Part shown: one piece after another, positions 29,401 through 36,345 of the stretch
Position numbering within the stretch: the stretch's first letter is position 1
How the letters are laid out: the number at the start of each line of letters is the position of its first letter
Origin: Bacteroidales bacterium
GTDB taxonomy: Bacteria > Bacteroidota > Bacteroidia > Bacteroidales > BM520
Length of the DNA stretch: 64,000 bases
Direction: 5' to 3'
Assembly (NCBI GenBank): GCA_031276035.1
Contig: JAISNV010000043.1
Location: forward strand, 1-64,000
Program-made: the position numbers and the translations under genes
Notes under the pieces: model-generated
The model's input: the letters and a program-made list of their open reading frames with translations, nothing else
Told to the model about the DNA's origin: nothing
Database searches by the model: none

Positions 29401-29693
29401 TAAGTTCGAAATTTTTGAATTCAATACAATTGGTAGGTTTTGCCGATTTAGGAACTGCATGGAACGGATTAAGTCCGTATAGCGATGAGAATGCTTTATA
29501 CCGTAAAAAATATTACGCTAATCCAATGCTAATTGAGGTCATAAATTATAAAGAGCCTTTTGTCCTGGGATACGGTTTAGGATTAAGATTTTCTTTATTC
29601 GGTTATTTTGTTCGTATAGATTACGGATGGGGATTAGAAGACTGGAAGATAGCGGATAAAGGATGGCATATTTCCTTTAATCTTGATTTTTAA
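26433..29693 (+). CDS. TolB-like beta-propeller and outer-membrane barrel protein
   Basis: This 1,086-residue protein starts at GTG. It has a signal peptide (to about residue 26, SSFNSYAQ), then a region of ~250 residues (FKWNYYDHSNYQIYFYQNG, WFVDGLVSYYSDNW) like a degenerate gluzincin-type domain without HExxH. Residues ~290-560 carry WD40-like PD40 propeller units (FSSDGKYITYTTNEMG, WHPTRPILAVAVEE, FLNNQGDILFSSNRG). The C-terminal ~350 residues look like an outer-membrane beta barrel ending in aromatic SFNLDF. Bacteroidota databases often call such proteins 'translocation protein TolB', but the barrel shows they are not classical TolB. Its role is unknown. Confidence 0.8.
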   Translation: MKKKFQHIKIISALILLVLSSFNSYAQFYNGSNMTFGKRKVQYKNFKWNYYDHSNYQIYFYQNGQNLAIFTHQVLKDYLPQLEKDFNTQMPSNIQFIIFNTLGDLKQSNLGSLANTSYNTGGIAHIIDRKVFMYFNGDIAEFEKQVRAGACKLVIQNALGGNRLRDRVSITDDINENDWFVDGLVSYYSDNWNTKMDDDFKKVFFSGNIKKLKHVQGEYSVIIGHSVWKFIADKFGKNAIKEIVRYARRLDNPYDAFKVVLSINFKELEKEWRKYYEEYYTDYKEDNIEKQDILLSNKRKKHLIYNNINFSSDGKYITYTTNEMGLKKLYIKDLETGDLKRVYKTGYRSNTKMDNTFPVLAWHPTRPILAVAVEEKGSVKLFFYTISDNNKKNWLFLQNQQFSSLGFQKVLDMNYSFDGAYIIFSAVKDGQTDLFLWNIVSGVSVNLTNDIFNDFNPVFLNNQGDILFSSNRGNDLINLNPNNDLFRMNVFQPEKVTRMTNTTNADEIMPQWIHNNLVTYISDKNGIYNMYLGEFDSIISFVDTITHYNYFLKTKSITDYNSNIVDYDVKNNTAIEILSNYNTSLISKKTIPALSSINDGSGIETKLDNTYYRSRQYIADSLTNAVPQKKEVRQFKDVLSKDLRREFPTKYVSEMDPSTPDSVWEQIIITHYEEISEELKEDDFAPDKWKNYYVEFFINDLITQLDFSSMNYSYQQFSGGSNPIYLYSGFNILLGTGLTDLMEDYRITGAFSLSNDLVNNEYAISFSNLKKRLDKEFIFHRNTDYTYNSSEIAKLRTHEFMYKLTWPFTDYLHVSGTAILRNNKTVDITLGSLESIAEPIKNTNWLGFKGELTFDNTYQLSQNILLGTRFKIFGEYSQMIVKENRNMVVLGFDFRNYQRIHRQMIFAWRIAGSTSFGTDRLIYYMGGVDNWIVPRYNYDNQVSDEINYAYQTLATNMRGFSQNTRNGPNFIVLNTEIRLPVFRYFANRPLSSKFLNSIQLVGFADLGTAWNGLSPYSDENALYRKKYYANPMLIEVINYKEPFVLGYGLGLRFSLFGYFVRIDYGWGLEDWKIADKGWHISFNLDF

Positions 29694-29724
29694 ATTCACA
29701 TTTACATACTTACATCAACATACT

Positions 29725-31212
29725 TTATTCCACTTCAAACTGATTATTATTATTTGCATTACGCATATTTCTCACTTGAGTATTTCCACCTTCAATCAAA
29801 CTTAAATCTATAGGTTTATTGGTTTTCCAGTAGCCGCCGGTAAAATCGGGAACATCAATAGAGTTTGATTTATTTGCAACCGACCATTCGCTCAAAGGAG
29901 CTATTGCACTCCAAAGTGCCGCATCATATACATCTTGATCTAAAGGTAGTCCGTTACGCAAACAATCAACCAAACGCCAATCCATGAGAAAATCCATTCC
30001 GCCATGTCCTCCTACTTTCTTTGCCAATTCACCTATCTTCTTAACAATATCTAAGGTATATTTTTCTTCAATTTCTTTAAATTCATCATCCTTAATCCAG
30101 GAATGCCCCTTTGAAATTTTCGGCGGATAAGGCCATTTCTGTGCCATCGCATCGGTACCCATAACAAGATGAATTCTGGAATATGGTCTTTCGGATGTAA
30201 CATCATGCTGTATCATCATGGTTTTCCCGGATTTTGTACGAATACAGGTAGTATTAATATTTCCTCTATAGTTTTTTCCTGCATAAGGTAAATAAAAAGG
30301 ATCTTCAGCCGCTAATTTATCAGCCATCTTTCTCATTTGGAAATCATTACTCGACATTGAATTTAGGTAATCCATTCTATCGCCCCGATTGATGTTCATT
30401 ATCTGGCAAATGGGACCGAGACCGTGAGTCGGATATAGATTACCGTTACGTGCGGCATTTTCTTTCAATCGCCACATATCCGTATAACCATAATCATATT
30501 GCTCGTCATCAATAGGCTTGTTAAAATTCATATCCATTAACTGATGAAGATAAGCTCCTTCGCCGTGTACTATTTCCCCGAAAAAACCTTGACGAGCCAT
30601 ATTCAGCGTGAGTAATTCGAAGAAATCGTAGCAACAATTCTCGAGCATCATACAATGTTTTCTTGTGCGTTCCGATGTTTCCACAAGCTGCCAGCATTCA
30701 TCCAGAGTTGTTGCGGCCGGAACTTCTATTGCAACGTGTTTACCGTGTTCCATGGCATACAAAGCAATTGGAGTATGTGTTTCCCAATCTGTACAGATAT
30801 ACACTAAATCAACATTTTCATCCTCACAAAGAGCTTTCCAGGAATCTTCTTTTCCCCAAAACTCTGCCGCTTTGGGCAATCCTGTTTTCAATAATACTTT
30901 TTGAGAACCATCAACAGCAACCTGGCGTTTATCGCATAAAGCCGTTATTGCCGTACCGTCAATATGTGTGAAACGAGTTACTGCCGAACCGCCTCTATCG
31001 CCCAAACCTATAAATCCTACTCTAACAGTATCCAATTTAGGAGCGCGATAGCCGCACATATTCATTGATCGTAAATTTCCCAAAGGAGAATCCGAAAAAT
31101 TAAAAATATCACCTGTTTTAGAATACAAAAATTTTCCGAACAGAATATTAGCAGTTAGAACTCCGGTACCTGCTGCGGTATATTTCAAAAATTCTCTGCG
31201 AGATGTTTTCAT
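29725..31212 (-). CDS. GH109 family glycosidase (Gfo/Idh/MocA fold), Tat-exported
   Basis: This 495-residue protein begins with a twin-arginine signal (KTSRREFLKYTAAGTG), so it should be exported folded with its cofactor. GYRAPKLDTVRVGFIGLGDRG gives the NAD-binding GxGxxG of the Gfo/Idh/MocA fold. Sequences such as AIEVPAATTLDECWQLVE, MLENCCYDFFE and LYPTHGLGPICQIMNINRGDRMDYL are typical of GH109, the NAD-dependent alpha-N-acetylgalactosaminidases. It would release GalNAc from host or mucin-like glycans in the periplasm. The alternative is another glycosidic oxidoreductase of the same fold. A TATTTTTGC box lies at 31236-31244. Cofactor-loaded folding explains Tat use. Confidence 0.88.
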   Translation of the reverse strand: MKTSRREFLKYTAAGTGVLTANILFGKFLYSKTGDIFNFSDSPLGNLRSMNMCGYRAPKLDTVRVGFIGLGDRGGSAVTRFTHIDGTAITALCDKRQVAVDGSQKVLLKTGLPKAAEFWGKEDSWKALCEDENVDLVYICTDWETHTPIALYAMEHGKHVAIEVPAATTLDECWQLVETSERTRKHCMMLENCCYDFFELLTLNMARQGFFGEIVHGEGAYLHQLMDMNFNKPIDDEQYDYGYTDMWRLKENAARNGNLYPTHGLGPICQIMNINRGDRMDYLNSMSSNDFQMRKMADKLAAEDPFYLPYAGKNYRGNINTTCIRTKSGKTMMIQHDVTSERPYSRIHLVMGTDAMAQKWPYPPKISKGHSWIKDDEFKEIEEKYTLDIVKKIGELAKKVGGHGGMDFLMDWRLVDCLRNGLPLDQDVYDAALWSAIAPLSEWSVANKSNSIDVPDFTGGYWKTNKPIDLSLIEGGNTQVRNMRNANNNNQFEVE

Positions 31213-31235
31213 AGAATATTATTATTTAGAATAAT

Positions 31236-31244
31236 GCAAAAATA
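31236..31244 (-). promoter_or_regulatory. Probable -7 box of the GH109 gene
   Basis: The minus strand reads TATTTTTGC (TAnnTTTGC), 24 bases before the ATG. Confidence 0.5.
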
Positions 31245-31294
31245 TTAAAGTATAAAGAATTATTAATTGATAACAACAGTTAGATTAGATCAAA

Positions 31295-33151
31295 TCACCA
31301 AATTTCAATCACTTCCTCAACGTCCCACTTACCGATAACAGTTACGTTTTTAGGATAAATTATTTTTTCGGGTTGATATCTACCGGAATAATTTCCTGTT
31401 GTCCATTTACCATTATCATCAATATCATAAACTATCCTCAAGGAATACTCTCCCGGCACCAGCATCTTAAACATCAAAGTCACACTGTCATTTTCGTGTA
31501 AAGTAAATCTTTCATAAGCAACAACAGCTTTCTTTCCGTCCATCAATTCAATGAAGAAAGTATTGCAGTTGGGAATCGTATCAATCGGTAAATAAATCTT
31601 TGTCTTATTAATCGCTTTTTTTTCATCATGATGATCATGATCGCAATTATGACCATGATCATGGTCATAATGTAAAGAATCTTGTTGCAGTTCCGTATTC
31701 ATTATTTCGAGTTCATAACTCAAAGTATCAGGAACCTGAATTTTTGGTTCAATATATAAAGAATCGGAAATATCTATTATCGAATCTTCTATAAATACCG
31801 AATCCGACTCGGAATTTGGAACCTGAACCCTGAAAACTTTTTTAAACTTCAGAATCAGATTTCCAAATGCATTTTCATCAACAACACTAAACTGCGAATT
31901 TATTTTTTTATTGTAATTTTCATTGATATCAAGAAAGGCCGAATCAGGAATGAAAAGCTGATATTTCTTTTCAATATCAAGATTCAAATCAATCTTTGCC
32001 GAAATATTTTCAGGTTCAAGCAAATGCATTCTTACAAAAGTTGTATCGAAAATAGTATCAATATTTGTCACAACTTTCAAGGTATCGCATAAAACTTCCT
32101 TTATGAAATTATTAAAATCCAAAAACAATTCGTCTTTATAAAAAACCTTATTACCGAATTCCGGCGTAACTTTTAAAGCAGAACTTTTCACCAACCTTTG
32201 ATTATTTACAATTATTCTGACAGAATCAATAAATTGCTCTTTATCATAAACCGTACAAAAGACCGTGTCTATTCCGCTTGTAAAAACAGTAAGCGTATCT
32301 TTATTATTACTAAAAATTATATGCCGAGTTTCCGGTAAAGTATTATAAAATTCAATTCTCGGTTCCTGCGGCGGAAATTTGAAAATTAGTTGCATTGTAT
32401 TGAGTTGAGTTGCTTTTTTCTCAATTACCTTTTGCACCGTATCAATTTCTTGAAACGACAATAAATTGATATGTATTAAAGTATCATAACTCAATTTAAA
32501 AGCGGAATCATAAAAAGCAATATCTTCCGTAATTAAATCAAAAGTGTAAGAATTATTGAGATCTTTTAGGGCAAAGATTTTATAAGTTGTGTCTTTCAAA
32601 TGTGTGAAATGAAAAAAACCATCCTTATCTGTTTTGGTTATATAATAGGGTTTATTTTTGATAAATGAGCTATCCGACAAATCCGCATGAAGCATAACAA
32701 GTGAATTTTCAACAGGTTTAAACGTATATGAATCCCTAAGCCTTCCTTCGAGCGACAGAGAATCTAAACTTTCACCGGTTGAAACGATATAAGAGAAATT
32801 TTTTAGTGCGTTACCTTCATTGTAATCTACAATTGCATCATCGAAAAAGAAATTGTATGTTACATTTTCCATAAGCGGCGCATTTAATTTCATAGTTACT
32901 TTCTTGCCTTTTTGACTAATATCGGGATCTTTATCCAAAGGCGGCGAAACCATCAGCTTTTGTTTAACATTATTTAATTTGATATACTCATCAAATTCAA
33001 AAACAACAATATTCGAGTTAAAATTAACCGAGAAGTTTTCGGGTGTGCTTTTCAATACTTTCGGCGGAGTAATATCTTTAGGGCCGCCTGTCAACGCCGT
33101 TTCATTTGCGCAGGAAGAAATAAGTACGATTATAGCACTCAGTAATAACAT
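31295..33151 (-). CDS. Ig-like domain lipoprotein with a histidine-rich segment
   Basis: From ATG 33151 this is a 618-residue lipoprotein with signal MLLLSAIIVLISSC (Cys14). The next residues, TGGPKDITPPKVLKSTPEN and a beta-rich stretch, match the Ig-like (Big_5) domain of Bacteroidota lipoproteins of unknown role. Further beta-sandwich and carboxypeptidase-regulatory-like parts follow (LEGRLRDSYTFKPVENSLVML). Near the C-terminus lies LHYDHDHGHNCDHDHHDEK, seven His in a short stretch, a probable metal-binding loop. The frame is open upstream to an ATG at 33355, but those 68 residues are not signal-like and would bury the lipobox, so I prefer 33151. It precedes GH109 on the same strand but GH109 has its own promoter box. 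Confidence 0.8.
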   Translation of the reverse strand: MLLLSAIIVLISSCANETALTGGPKDITPPKVLKSTPENFSVNFNSNIVVFEFDEYIKLNNVKQKLMVSPPLDKDPDISQKGKKVTMKLNAPLMENVTYNFFFDDAIVDYNEGNALKNFSYIVSTGESLDSLSLEGRLRDSYTFKPVENSLVMLHADLSDSSFIKNKPYYITKTDKDGFFHFTHLKDTTYKIFALKDLNNSYTFDLITEDIAFYDSAFKLSYDTLIHINLLSFQEIDTVQKVIEKKATQLNTMQLIFKFPPQEPRIEFYNTLPETRHIIFSNNKDTLTVFTSGIDTVFCTVYDKEQFIDSVRIIVNNQRLVKSSALKVTPEFGNKVFYKDELFLDFNNFIKEVLCDTLKVVTNIDTIFDTTFVRMHLLEPENISAKIDLNLDIEKKYQLFIPDSAFLDINENYNKKINSQFSVVDENAFGNLILKFKKVFRVQVPNSESDSVFIEDSIIDISDSLYIEPKIQVPDTLSYELEIMNTELQQDSLHYDHDHGHNCDHDHHDEKKAINKTKIYLPIDTIPNCNTFFIELMDGKKAVVAYERFTLHENDSVTLMFKMLVPGEYSLRIVYDIDDNGKWTTGNYSGRYQPEKIIYPKNVTVIGKWDVEEVIEIW

Positions 33152-33403
33152 TTTCAATGACAGTGATATAACCGGCAAATCTACGGGTTTCGAGTTTCGA
33201 GTTCGATTGTTCTTATTCCGGACGAGCTTAGAAATATTATTATTCTGCGAATTATAATCTCGATACCCGGATAATATATTTTTAAATTGAGATTTTCCTG
33301 CGGACAGATTCACAGAATTTTCAGAATTTACATATTTATCTGCTTCACTATTCACTTTTCAATCTATTATTATAAATGTGTTTATTTATTGTCATTTCAA
33401 CTT

Positions 33404-35032
33404 TTAACTCTTCTCACTTCTGTAATACTTTATCTTCGGTTCTGTACCGGAAGGTCTCACTGAAATTTTCGTACCGTTATCCAAATAAAATTGAAGAACA
33501 TCTGATTTTGGGATATCGGTCATAGGTTTAACCGTATTGTCTTTAAAGTTTATGATTTTTTGAGTGAGATAATCTCTGATTTCTACAACCGGACGATCTT
33601 CCATAACTCGCGGCGGATTTTCTCTGTAGTTTGTCATCATTTGTTTGATGTACTCCGCACCTTCTTTACCTTTGTGAACTTCGGTTCTTAAACTTTCCGT
33701 ATAAAAACCGTATTCCTCGTAAATACTGTTCAGCAAACCGAGCAAACTCATTTCCCTGTCCTTTGCCCAGGCGGCAGCTTCGGCAATCAAACAACTCGCA
33801 GAAACGGAGTCTTTATCTCTTACAAAATCACCACAAAGATATCCGAAACTTTCTTCACCGCCAACCAAGAATTTCATATTTTCCTCATGTTCACGAATGA
33901 TAGACGCTATATGTTTGAAACCGGTTAAACATTCGAAAACGGTAATTTCCTCGGATTCCGCAATATCATTGAGCACGTCGCTGGTTACAATGGTTTTTAC
34001 AATATAGTACGGTAATACACTCGGTTTCCGGTTTTTAATCATATAGTAAAATAAAATCGCAGCAGTTTGATTTCCATTCAAAAGTTGATAATTACCCACT
34101 TCATCTTTTACCGCGATTCCGATTCTATCCGCATCCGGATCAGTTGCAATAATAATCTCAGCATCAATTTCTTTCGCTAATTTTATTCCATATTCAAAAG
34201 CAGAAGGTTCCTCCGGATTAGGTGATTTCAAAGTTGTAAAATTACCATCGGGAATGCTTTGTTCCTCAACAAGATTGACATTGGTAAAACCATACATTTT
34301 CAGTGCTTTCGGAACTAATTTTATTCCGGTCCCATGTAACGGAGTATAAACAATGCACAAATCATTATGACGTTCGATAGAATCACTATTTAACGATAGT
34401 TCCAAAACTTTCTTCAAATATATATCATCAATCTTTTTCCCTATTTCAATAATCAAATCTTCATTTTTATTGAAATTAACTTCTTTGATCGATTTTATTT
34501 TCTTTACTTCCATGATAATATCTTCATCATGTGGTTCTACAATTTGCGCACCGTCATCCCAATAAGCTTTATAGCCGTTGTATTCTTTCGGGTTATGCGA
34601 AGCAGTTATTACAATGCCTGTCTTACATTTCAACTGTCGAATTGCAAACGATAATTCCGGAGTAGGACGCATATCTTCGAATATATAAACCTTAATACCG
34701 TTTGCCGAAAGCACGTCTGCTGTTGTTTCTGCAAAGAACTTGCTGTTGTTTCTGCAATCATAAGCAATTGCAGCCGAAACTTCTTCATCAGGAAAACAGG
34801 ATTTTACATGATTTGCTAATCCCTGTGTAGTCATCCCTACTGTATAACGATTCATTCTATTTGTTCCTGCGCCCATTATTCCGCGCAAACCGCCTGTTCC
34901 GAATTCCATATCTTTGTAGAAAGCATCTGTTAATTCAGAATCGTTTTTCTTAATCATTTCGGCTACTTCATTTCTGGTTGATTCATCATAATCTTCCGAC
35001 AACCATTTTTCCGCACGTTTTATTATATCCAT
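33404..35032 (-). CDS. Phosphoglucomutase/phosphomannomutase
   Basis: This 542-residue alpha-D-phosphohexomutase interconverts hexose-1- and hexose-6-phosphates. Four family motifs are visible in order: the phosphoserine loop TASHNPKEYNGYKAY near residue 138, metal-binding DPDADRIGIAV near residue 300, the sugar-binding GGEESFGY near residue 390 and the phosphate-binding SVRPSGTEPKIKYY at the C-terminus. The length is a little under the ~575 of its closest relatives because the ends are trimmed, but no motif is lost. It follows rfbD by 148 bases on the same strand, which suits a role in sugar-nucleotide supply. Confidence 0.93.
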   Translation of the reverse strand: MDIIKRAEKWLSEDYDESTRNEVAEMIKKNDSELTDAFYKDMEFGTGGLRGIMGAGTNRMNRYTVGMTTQGLANHVKSCFPDEEVSAAIAYDCRNNSKFFAETTADVLSANGIKVYIFEDMRPTPELSFAIRQLKCKTGIVITASHNPKEYNGYKAYWDDGAQIVEPHDEDIIMEVKKIKSIKEVNFNKNEDLIIEIGKKIDDIYLKKVLELSLNSDSIERHNDLCIVYTPLHGTGIKLVPKALKMYGFTNVNLVEEQSIPDGNFTTLKSPNPEEPSAFEYGIKLAKEIDAEIIIATDPDADRIGIAVKDEVGNYQLLNGNQTAAILFYYMIKNRKPSVLPYYIVKTIVTSDVLNDIAESEEITVFECLTGFKHIASIIREHEENMKFLVGGEESFGYLCGDFVRDKDSVSASCLIAEAAAWAKDREMSLLGLLNSIYEEYGFYTESLRTEVHKGKEGAEYIKQMMTNYRENPPRVMEDRPVVEIRDYLTQKIINFKDNTVKPMTDIPKSDVLQFYLDNGTKISVRPSGTEPKIKYYRSEKS

Positions 35033-35180
35033 AAGGTTTGTTTTTGTATTCTGAATTTTGAACTCATTGTTGTCATTGCAAAAAGTGAAACAGCAAAGCC
35101 ATAATTATACGACACCATAGAATTTTCAAAATTAATATCTAAGTTTTTATATTTCAAATTAAATTTTATTATCATTTTTT

Positions 35181-36023
35181 TTATTCCCCAACATTTAATA
35201 TCCTGTCAATTTCTTTATTAATACTTTTCATACTAATTCCATAAAGCAATTCAATTTTCGAACAATTCAAAATACTTCGTTTAGGACGGACAGCTATCTG
35301 TGGGTACTCCGTTACTGCAAAAAGTTTACAACTGCTGTCTGTTTTCTCTTTCACAATCTTCGCAAAGTTATACCAACTTGCGGCAGGATCATTTGCATAA
35401 TGAAGAATATCAATTCCTTTAGAAATTCTTTTAATTAACTTCATACTCTCATTGGCAAGATCAGTAGCACTCGTAAGCTTTGTTATTTGATTTTTTACAA
35501 CCGAAACCTCATCTCTTGTTTTCATCAATCTGTTTATGGTGGTAATAAAATTATTCCCATAAACAGAAATTAAACCTGAGATTCTTATGATAAATCCGTC
35601 GGGATTATATTTAATAATATTGTCTTCGCCTTTCAACTTAGAAATCCCGTAAAAATTGCATGGATTAGTATCATCGGATTCAACATATTCCTCATTACTA
35701 TTTCCGTCGAAGACATAATCGGTAGAATAATGAATAAGTTTGGTGTTATTTTTCTTACAGAACTCTGCTATTATTCCCGGAGCAATTCCATTAATAGCCA
35801 TACAGAGCTCTTGCTCCTCTTCTGCTTTATCTACCGCAGTATAAGCTGCACAATTGATAATTAGATCGGCCGGATTATTTTGAAGGAATTGTCTTAATAA
35901 ATCTTCATTCGTAAAATCAACATCAGCAATATCAGCAAAAAGAAAATCATGTTCAAATTGTTGAGCAATAGCCTGAAACGATTTTCCAAGCTGACCATTC
36001 GAGCCAAAAACAATAATTCGCAT
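35181..36023 (-). CDS. rfbD: dTDP-4-dehydrorhamnose reductase
   Basis: This 280-residue NAD(P)-dependent SDR enzyme makes dTDP-L-rhamnose, a cell-surface polysaccharide precursor. The N-terminus MRIIVFGSNGQLGKSF has the dinucleotide-binding GxxGxxG. INCAAYTAVDKAEEE and the catalytic YSTDYVFDG (with the nearby YGISKLKGE lysine) are typical of RmlD. I start at 36023 because the upstream Met at 36056 adds only non-family residues and lies before the promoter box at 36033-36041. No rmlABC genes lie nearby. Confidence 0.92.
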   Translation of the reverse strand: MRIIVFGSNGQLGKSFQAIAQQFEHDFLFADIADVDFTNEDLLRQFLQNNPADLIINCAAYTAVDKAEEEQELCMAINGIAPGIIAEFCKKNNTKLIHYSTDYVFDGNSNEEYVESDDTNPCNFYGISKLKGEDNIIKYNPDGFIIRISGLISVYGNNFITTINRLMKTRDEVSVVKNQITKLTSATDLANESMKLIKRISKGIDILHYANDPAASWYNFAKIVKEKTDSSCKLFAVTEYPQIAVRPKRSILNCSKIELLYGISMKSINKEIDRILNVGE

Positions 36024-36032
36024 GTTTTTTCT

Positions 36033-36041
36033 GCAAAGATA
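36033..36041 (-). promoter_or_regulatory. Probable -7 box of rfbD
   Basis: The minus strand reads TATCTTTGC, perfect for TAnnTTTGC, and lies only 10 bases before the ATG at 36023. It mirrors the plus-strand box at 36064-36072. Confidence 0.5.
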
Positions 36042-36063
36042 AATTAAAATGAACATTTTATCC

Positions 36064-36072
36064 TATCTTTGC
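36064..36072 (+). promoter_or_regulatory. Probable divergent -7 box toward the GH92 gene
   Basis: TATCTTTGC on the plus strand, the mirror image of the rfbD box. Transcription from here would start about 20 bases before a 55-codon small ORF and reach the GH92 gene. Confidence 0.45.
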
Positions 36073-36098
36073 ATGTAATTTTTAGTAATATTTATCAG

Positions 36099-36266
36099 AT
36101 GAAAATCAAAAATATCATAAATGTTTTTTTAATTTTCAGCATCATTTCCTTAAGTTTGAAAATATATACTGAAGAAACGAATCAAATTTTCGAACCTTCA
36201 AAAAACCTTCATACTTCTAAATCTTCCAAAGGAAACTTTTTTATGCTTGTAATTCTTATGATATGA
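36099..36266 (+). CDS. Possible small secreted peptide
   Basis: This 55-codon frame (MKIKNIINVFLIFSIISLSL, then a polar middle and a hydrophobic end) has a signal-like N-terminus. It lies just behind a TATCTTTGC box and ahead of the GH92 lipoprotein gene. No family is recognised. The hydrophobic end FFMLVILMI is odd for a secreted peptide. It may simply be leader sequence. Confidence 0.25.
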   Translation: MKIKNIINVFLIFSIISLSLKIYTEETNQIFEPSKNLHTSKSSKGNFFMLVILMI

Positions 36267-36345
36267 TGATATAGTTATTCCGGAAAAGACAATATTAATT
36301 CGATATATATTACGCTGATTTAATGATAATTATATTATAAAAATA
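36267..36345. other. Short leader before the GH92 gene
   Basis: AT-rich stretch between the small ORF and the GH92 start, with no hairpin that I can support. With the divergent promoter region it makes up the rfbD-GH92 gap of about 320 bases. Confidence 0.3.

Noticed and set aside
33152..33355. N-terminal extension of the Ig-like lipoprotein
   Set aside because: It would place 68 polar residues before the lipoprotein signal and bury the lipobox.
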